DNA of 64,000 nucleotides from Mycobacterium sp. 852002-51163_SCH5372311. GTDB taxonomy: Bacteria; Actinomycetota; Actinomycetes; Mycobacteriales; Mycobacteriaceae. Positions 59,721 through 64,000 of this stretch are shown piece after piece (the first letter of the stretch is position 1; every line of letters starts with the position of its first letter). The translations under genes were made by a program, and so were the position numbers. Below the pieces are notes generated by a model that was not told the origin of the DNA, ran no database searches, and saw only the letters and a list, made by a program, of their open reading frames with translations. The stretch covers positions 110,689 to 174,688 of the forward strand of contig NZ_LZIJ01000078.1 in assembly GCF_001667115.1 (NCBI RefSeq). The letters are read 5' to 3'.

Positions 59721-62345
59721 CTAAACGTCGAGATCGATGCGATGCGCCCCCTTGACTCCTAGATAGCGGTCGGGGCTACAGGTCAACACGATCACCTGTC
59801 CGTGGGTGCCGACGGTGTCGAACACCTTCCCCATCTTGGCCAGCCGGTCCGGATCGCTGAACCCCAGCGCGTCGTCGATCACCACCGGCACGCTGTCCTC
59901 CTTGGCGACCAGTGCCGAGCCCGCCAGCCGGGCCAGGATGCCCAGTTGCTCTTTGGCTCCGCCTGACAGGGATTCGAAGGGCACGGTGCGACCGTCCAGG
60001 GTACGGCTGCGGATGCACAGGTCGCTGTCGATGTCGACCTCGAAGGTGGGCCCGAACACCGGACGGCCGAGCCGTTGCAGCTCATCGCGGTATGGCTCCA
60101 CGTAGCGCAGCCGGGTGGTGTCGCGGTGGCGCGCCATCACCGACCGCAACAGCTGCGCTGCGCGAGCCCTGCCACCTACTCGGGCGTGCTGGCTGCTCGC
60201 GTGTTCACGCTCGGTCTCGGCGGCGTCGAGTTTGCCTTGGCGGCCCTCGCCGCCGAACACCGAGAGTTCGATGCTGACTTCGCGCAACGCACGCGACGCC
60301 GCCTCATAGCTTTTATGTAGCGACTCGGCCGCAGCGGTGGCCTCGGCCAATTCGGCCGCGACCGCGTCTGGTTCGGCGGCGGTCAGCCTCTCGGTCAGCT
60401 CGGCGACCCGACGCTCCGCGGCTTGCGCCGCCGCCAGTGCGGCGTCTGCCGCCGACGCCAGGTCCGCGTCACTGACCGACGCCCTCTCCTGTGCCAGCAG
60501 GTCGGTGACGGCATCCAGCTCGGCGCGCTGGGTTGCCGCGTATTCTTGCAAGACCGTTGCCCGCGTGGATGTCTCGGCGAGCCGGCAGCCGGCGGCAGCT
60601 GCGATGCGGCGCTTGGCTTCGCAATCGGCGTCCGCAGCCGCGCGGGCGGTCTCGGCCGCCTCGAGCTCGCTACGCGCGGTCGCGGCATCGGGCGTTCCGG
60701 CTTCGGCGGATTGTTCGGCCCGTAACTGGGCCAGCCGGCAACGGAGTTGGTCTATCTCGTCATCGCCGCACAGGCCTGCCAGGGTGGCGGTCAATCGGTC
60801 GCGGCCGCTGTGCAGTTCGCGGCGGCGCTCGTCGGCAGCACGCGCGGCGTGCACGTCGGCGACATCAGCGGTGACCAGCGCAGCCGTCAACTCCTGTTGT
60901 GCTGCAGCGTGTTCGGCTTGTATGTCGAGCGCCGTGGCGCCGGGTGTGACACGCGCCGTCAGGACACCGGGAACCTCGATCTCGGTGGGCTCGGTGGCAG
61001 CGATCGACCAACTCTGACCGGCCGACAACGACACCCGTTGTTCGCCGGCCACCAGCTCGAGGTCAGCAACGGCGGTGAATTGGACCTCAGCCGAGATCGA
61101 CGCCAGCTGGGCGCCTGTGCGATCGACTGCGGCCGCGGCGTTCTCGATTCGCCGCAGCAGCTCGTCGGTGATGGCGACTTTCGACAGCTCCTGGCTGAGG
61201 CGATCACAATCACGCTGGATCCCGTCGACCTTATCCAGCCGGGCGCTCAGCCGGTCCGCCTCCTCCAGCGCGGCGAGTTGGTCGACGGCATGCCGCGCCG
61301 ATTGCACGCGAATTTGAATGTCCGCGAGGGCGGCGGTCGCCACCTCCACGGCGGCATCCGCGGTTTCGGCATCGGTGCGCGCCACCCCCAGTGCCTCGAT
61401 GGCCGCCTGTGCTTCAGCTTGAGCTTCGCTGAGAGTTATTGTGCGACCGTTGATTTCGGCTAACAAGCGAAGCCGGCCAGCGTGGGCGGCCTTCGCGGCG
61501 ACGCTGTTCGCGGCCGCGGCGGTTGCGACGAGTTTGGCCTCGTGCGCTTGGCCGGTGAGATCGGCGATCTTTTCCGCGGCAGCCTCGGCCGCTGCGAGCC
61601 GAGGACCGGTAGCCAGCCGCTGCTGGGAAAGCTCAGCGACCTGCTCGGTGAGGAGCGCATGGCGGCTTACCCGTTCGTCGACCTCCGCGACCGCGGCTGC
61701 GCACTCCGCGACCGCGGCGTCGGCTTCGGCCAGCCGTGAGATTGCGGCGGCCCACTCCGCGGTGGGACGTCCAGTCGGGGTGAAGTAGCGCGCATATTCG
61801 GCATCGATCCGTTCGATGAGCAACGGCTCGCTGCCCGACAGCGCCGCCTCGGTGTCGGATTGTGCCGCGGCGACGTCGAGCGCACGCGAAAGCGCGTCGC
61901 AGCCAGACAGATTCACCGCCGCCGTCGACCCGGTTTGCAGCACCCGCTGGGCATGCCACAGTTCGTTGTCCACCGTCTCAGCCAGCATCGCGCGGACTCG
62001 ATCGTGAGCTTCGTCGCCGGTCAGCTGTTCGCGGCGCGGCGCCAGCATGGTCAACTCGGTCTCGCACTTTTTGTGAAACCGTTTGCGGTAGATGAAGCGG
62101 TAAGGGCCGCTGCTGATTTCGGCGGCGACCTCGGAGCCGACGTCGGCGTTGGTCGGTTTGACCTGCTTGACTTCCTTTTTGGTCGATCGATCCTTGGACT
62201 CCAGTAGGAGATCCAATGCCTCGATCATCGACGACTTGCCGACCTCGTTGGCGCCGCACACCACCACCACACCCTGGTCGGGGAACTCGATCTCTCGGTG
62301 GGTGACGCCGCGATAGTTCGTTAGTACTAGCCGGTGCAGTTTCAT
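59721..62345 (-). CDS. SbcC/Rad50-like ATPase (Rv1278-like)
   Basis: An 874-residue SMC-like ATPase. The N-terminal Walker A VVVCGANEVGKSSMIEAL is followed by a very long Ala/Glu-rich coiled coil. The C-terminal ABC signature SLSGGAKEQLGILARLAG and Walker B VPVVIDDALGFSD close the head domain. No zinc-hook CxxC is seen in the middle of the coil, unlike classic SbcC. It overlaps the nuclease gene by 4 bp (ATGA), so the pair likely forms a DNA-end-processing complex. Confidence 0.9.
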   Translation of the reverse strand: MKLHRLVLTNYRGVTHREIEFPDQGVVVVCGANEVGKSSMIEALDLLLESKDRSTKKEVKQVKPTNADVGSEVAAEISSGPYRFIYRKRFHKKCETELTMLAPRREQLTGDEAHDRVRAMLAETVDNELWHAQRVLQTGSTAAVNLSGCDALSRALDVAAAQSDTEAALSGSEPLLIERIDAEYARYFTPTGRPTAEWAAAISRLAEADAAVAECAAAVAEVDERVSRHALLTEQVAELSQQRLATGPRLAAAEAAAEKIADLTGQAHEAKLVATAAAANSVAAKAAHAGRLRLLAEINGRTITLSEAQAEAQAAIEALGVARTDAETADAAVEVATAALADIQIRVQSARHAVDQLAALEEADRLSARLDKVDGIQRDCDRLSQELSKVAITDELLRRIENAAAAVDRTGAQLASISAEVQFTAVADLELVAGEQRVSLSAGQSWSIAATEPTEIEVPGVLTARVTPGATALDIQAEHAAAQQELTAALVTADVADVHAARAADERRRELHSGRDRLTATLAGLCGDDEIDQLRCRLAQLRAEQSAEAGTPDAATARSELEAAETARAAADADCEAKRRIAAAAGCRLAETSTRATVLQEYAATQRAELDAVTDLLAQERASVSDADLASAADAALAAAQAAERRVAELTERLTAAEPDAVAAELAEATAAAESLHKSYEAASRALREVSIELSVFGGEGRQGKLDAAETEREHASSQHARVGGRARAAQLLRSVMARHRDTTRLRYVEPYRDELQRLGRPVFGPTFEVDIDSDLCIRSRTLDGRTVPFESLSGGAKEQLGILARLAGSALVAKEDSVPVVIDDALGFSDPDRLAKMGKVFDTVGTHGQVIVLTCSPDRYLGVKGAHRIDLDV

Positions 62346-63487
62346 GCGGCGCCCCGATCGGCGAGCCGAAGCAACAGCGCCAGCGCAGCCTGCGCGTCGG
62401 CGGCAGACTCCGCGTCTTCCGCGCGTGCTGTCGAAACGAGTTCGTCAACGGCCGCGGCGGCAAAGCCGCCGATACCGAGGTCGGTGAACTCACCGTCCGC
62501 AGGTATTACCGCCAGGTCGGTGTGGCGGTCCCAAAGACCAAGCCAGGCAAACAATCGCGCGTACTTGTCCAGGCAGGCGTCCAGCGCGGCACGGTCGGTG
62601 ACCGTCAGCGAGCCGGTCAATGCCAGCCGGACGACGGTGCGGTCCTTATCGGTCAACTGGTCCAGATTCATGTCCAAATCGGCGATATCACGATTGGTAT
62701 CGACCCGTCGGCGCAACGTTATGAAGCGCCAGCGGCCGATATTGCGGGTCGTTACCGTCGCAGGGCGCTGCGGGTCCGCGTCGTCGATATCGACGACGAG
62801 TACATGGCCCGGATCTGATTCGATGTCGTCGAAATTGGTGACCTCGGGTGAGCCGGAGTACCAGACCCTGTCGGCAACCCTGGTAACCGAATGCTTATCA
62901 CCTAGGGCCACATAGTGAATCGCCCCCCGGGCCAGCGCGGCTTCGACCGCGGCGAGCCGGATCACCGAGGGCTTGTCGCGATCGGGGTCAAGTGCGTCGA
63001 CGCCGCCGTGCGCCACCAGGACCCGGGTGACCGGATCGGCCGGCAACCCGTCGAGGGCTTCGGCGACCAGGTCTGTGGTCGGGGCCTTCGATCGCCATGG
63101 CGCGGCGACGATCTCGAGTCCTGGCCGCACCTTATGGATGCCGGCCCGATCGAGCACTATCACATTCTCGGGGCGTTCAGCTCTGAAAAGTGCCCCGGTG
63201 TAGACGGACGTGGCGTCCAGCGGATCATGGTTGCCGGGCAGCAGGTACACGGGAATTCCGATGGCGCGCATGGCTTCTAGCGACTGCCCGATGACCTGAG
63301 GGGTGAGCTGATTGTGTTCGAACACGTCACCGGCCACCACGACGAACTCGGCGCCCACCTCGGCCGCTAGCGCGCCCAACTCGGCCACCGCGTCGCGCCG
63401 CGCCGCCGAATACCGTGGCTGGGCATCGCCGGCAAGGAAGTGCCGGGTCATGCCCAGCTGCCAGTCGGCAGTGTGCAGGAATCGCAT
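62342..63487 (-). CDS. SbcD/Mre11-like metallo-nuclease (Rv1277-like)
   Basis: A 381-residue calcineurin-like phosphoesterase. Metal-binding motifs occur in order: FLHTADWQLG, VVVAGDVFEHN, YLLPGNHDPLD, VLVAHGGVD and VALGDKHSV. It is the likely nuclease partner of the ATPase encoded immediately downstream. Start ATG 63487 has AAGGAGGG upstream. The C-terminal part is a helical capping domain. Confidence 0.92.
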   Translation of the reverse strand: MRFLHTADWQLGMTRHFLAGDAQPRYSAARRDAVAELGALAAEVGAEFVVVAGDVFEHNQLTPQVIGQSLEAMRAIGIPVYLLPGNHDPLDATSVYTGALFRAERPENVIVLDRAGIHKVRPGLEIVAAPWRSKAPTTDLVAEALDGLPADPVTRVLVAHGGVDALDPDRDKPSVIRLAAVEAALARGAIHYVALGDKHSVTRVADRVWYSGSPEVTNFDDIESDPGHVLVVDIDDADPQRPATVTTRNIGRWRFITLRRRVDTNRDIADLDMNLDQLTDKDRTVVRLALTGSLTVTDRAALDACLDKYARLFAWLGLWDRHTDLAVIPADGEFTDLGIGGFAAAAVDELVSTARAEDAESAADAQAALALLLRLADRGAA

Positions 63488-63720
63488 CCGGTCCCTCCTT
63501 GACCCGTGGCTATCGAGGCAACGCGAGTGTAGGTCTGCGTACCGACAACTCGCGGGAAGTCGCTCGGCAGGTCAGCCGCCGGTGCTGAAAAACCCTCGTA
63601 ACTCCTCAATTTCAGCGCGGTGGCGGCGGGTCCCGCTTGGCCCGAGCCGCGTTTGTCCACAGTTGGGCGTTTATCCACAACGGTGGTTTTCGCGGTGGTT
63701 TGATGTCACCGGTTCGCCAT

Positions 63721-63742
63721 AAGATTCGAACATGTTTTCGAT
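63721..63742 (+). promoter_or_regulatory. Leaderless promoter with LexA (SOS) box over the start codon
   Basis: TAAGAT (63721-63726) fits the mycobacterial -10 consensus TANNNT, and the ATG at 63733 is 6 bases later, so the transcript probably starts at the start codon. TCGAAC-N4-TTTCGA (63727-63742) matches the mycobacterial LexA box TCGAAC-N4-GTTCGA with one mismatch and contains the ATG. DNA-damage induction is predicted. Confidence 0.65.
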
Positions 63743-64000
63743 TGAGGTGCCGGCGGAGGTGACCGCCAAGCTCGACGCCTTCACCACGGCGCTGGCCGGG
63801 ATGGGCGAGCTGAACCTTGATCGACTGGCGCCCCCGGTGAGGTTGCATGTGCTCGAGCGGATGGAGACCGCCCGGCGCGCCCAGATCGCGTTCAGCCACG
63901 ATGTCATCGCCGGGCTGGCCCGAGAAGATCCCGCCGCACTGGGCGGCCCGCCGCATCAGGTGATCGCCGACTGGCTGCGCATCAGCCCCACCGAAGCCCG
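63733..64000 (+). CDS. DUF222 (13E12 repeat family) protein, 5' part
   Basis: The first ~89 residues of a DUF222 protein: MFSIEVPAEVTAKLDAFTTA, RLHVLERMETARRAQIAFSH and HQVIADWLRISPTEA. Members usually carry an HNH nuclease domain at the C-terminus and are multicopy in mycobacteria, some as REP13E12 elements. The gene runs off the right edge, so the HNH part cannot be checked. The promoter predicts LexA control. The ATG lies inside the LexA box, with no room for a ribosome site. Confidence 0.88.

Noticed and set aside
57349..59724. Long plus-strand open frame (791 codons) across the hydrolase and GMC genes
   Set aside because: It is antisense to two intact, well-conserved genes and has the His/Arg/Gly-rich composition typical of a high-G+C shadow frame; no domain is recognisable.

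Overview
This 64 kb window is chromosomal DNA of a mycobacterium, probably a slow grower. The evidence is high G+C, many GTG/TTG starts, a b-delta fusion subunit in the ATP synthase, a long insert-bearing Rho, and near-complete synteny with the M. tuberculosis Rv1277-Rv1315 block, written here in the reverse direction. Comparisons with M. tuberculosis are from memory; no database search was run.

Bases 1-24.7 kb are conserved core genes, nearly all on the minus strand: the 5' end of murA, a plus-strand cobalamin adenosyltransferase, the F1Fo ATP synthase operon (atpI-B-E-F-FH-A-G-D-C plus a DUF2550 gene), wecA, a Sua5/TsaC gene, prmC, prfA, rpmE, an acyl-CoA synthetase inserted before rho, rho, the hom-thrC-thrB operon, lysA and argS. 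Oddities include an expanded charged tail on AtpA and two arrays of a related 55/57-bp repeat, one at the rho end and one in frame at the thrC-thrB junction.

Bases 24.7-46.5 kb are accessory relative to M. tuberculosis. A tRNA-Arg(CCG) is followed by a decayed integrase and a possible eroded attachment repeat. Several small secreted or membrane proteins come next, then a three-gene SPFH / zinc-ribbon / coiled-coil membrane module, then a D-2-hydroxyacid dehydrogenase and a RibD-like reductase. The centrepiece is a four-gene biosynthetic cluster at 32.7-39.9 kb: fatty acyl-AMP ligase, free acyl carrier protein, a KS-AT-ACP polyketide synthase fused to a PLP-dependent alpha-oxoamine synthase, and a type II thioesterase. 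This architecture predicts an alpha-amino-ketone lipid. An 11-bp-phased triple direct repeat lies upstream of both the first gene and the thioesterase and looks like a shared operator. After it come a secreted protein, flavin/F420-type oxidoreductases, a Nudix hydrolase, three VOC proteins, a two-Rossmann-domain K+ channel and a TrpF-like isomerase.

Bases 46.5-63.5 kb return to conserved synteny: an Rrf2 regulator, the sulfate-activation genes cysD-cysNC-cysQ with a strong leaderless promoter, a beta-carbonic anhydrase, the oppBCDA peptide importer, an alpha/beta hydrolase, a GMC oxidoreductase and an SbcC/SbcD-like pair. The window ends inside a DUF222 (13E12-family) gene whose start codon sits inside a LexA-box-like palindrome. 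Four long hairpins of mycobacterial dispersed-palindrome type occur between genes in the accessory zone, two of them flanking the polyketide cluster.
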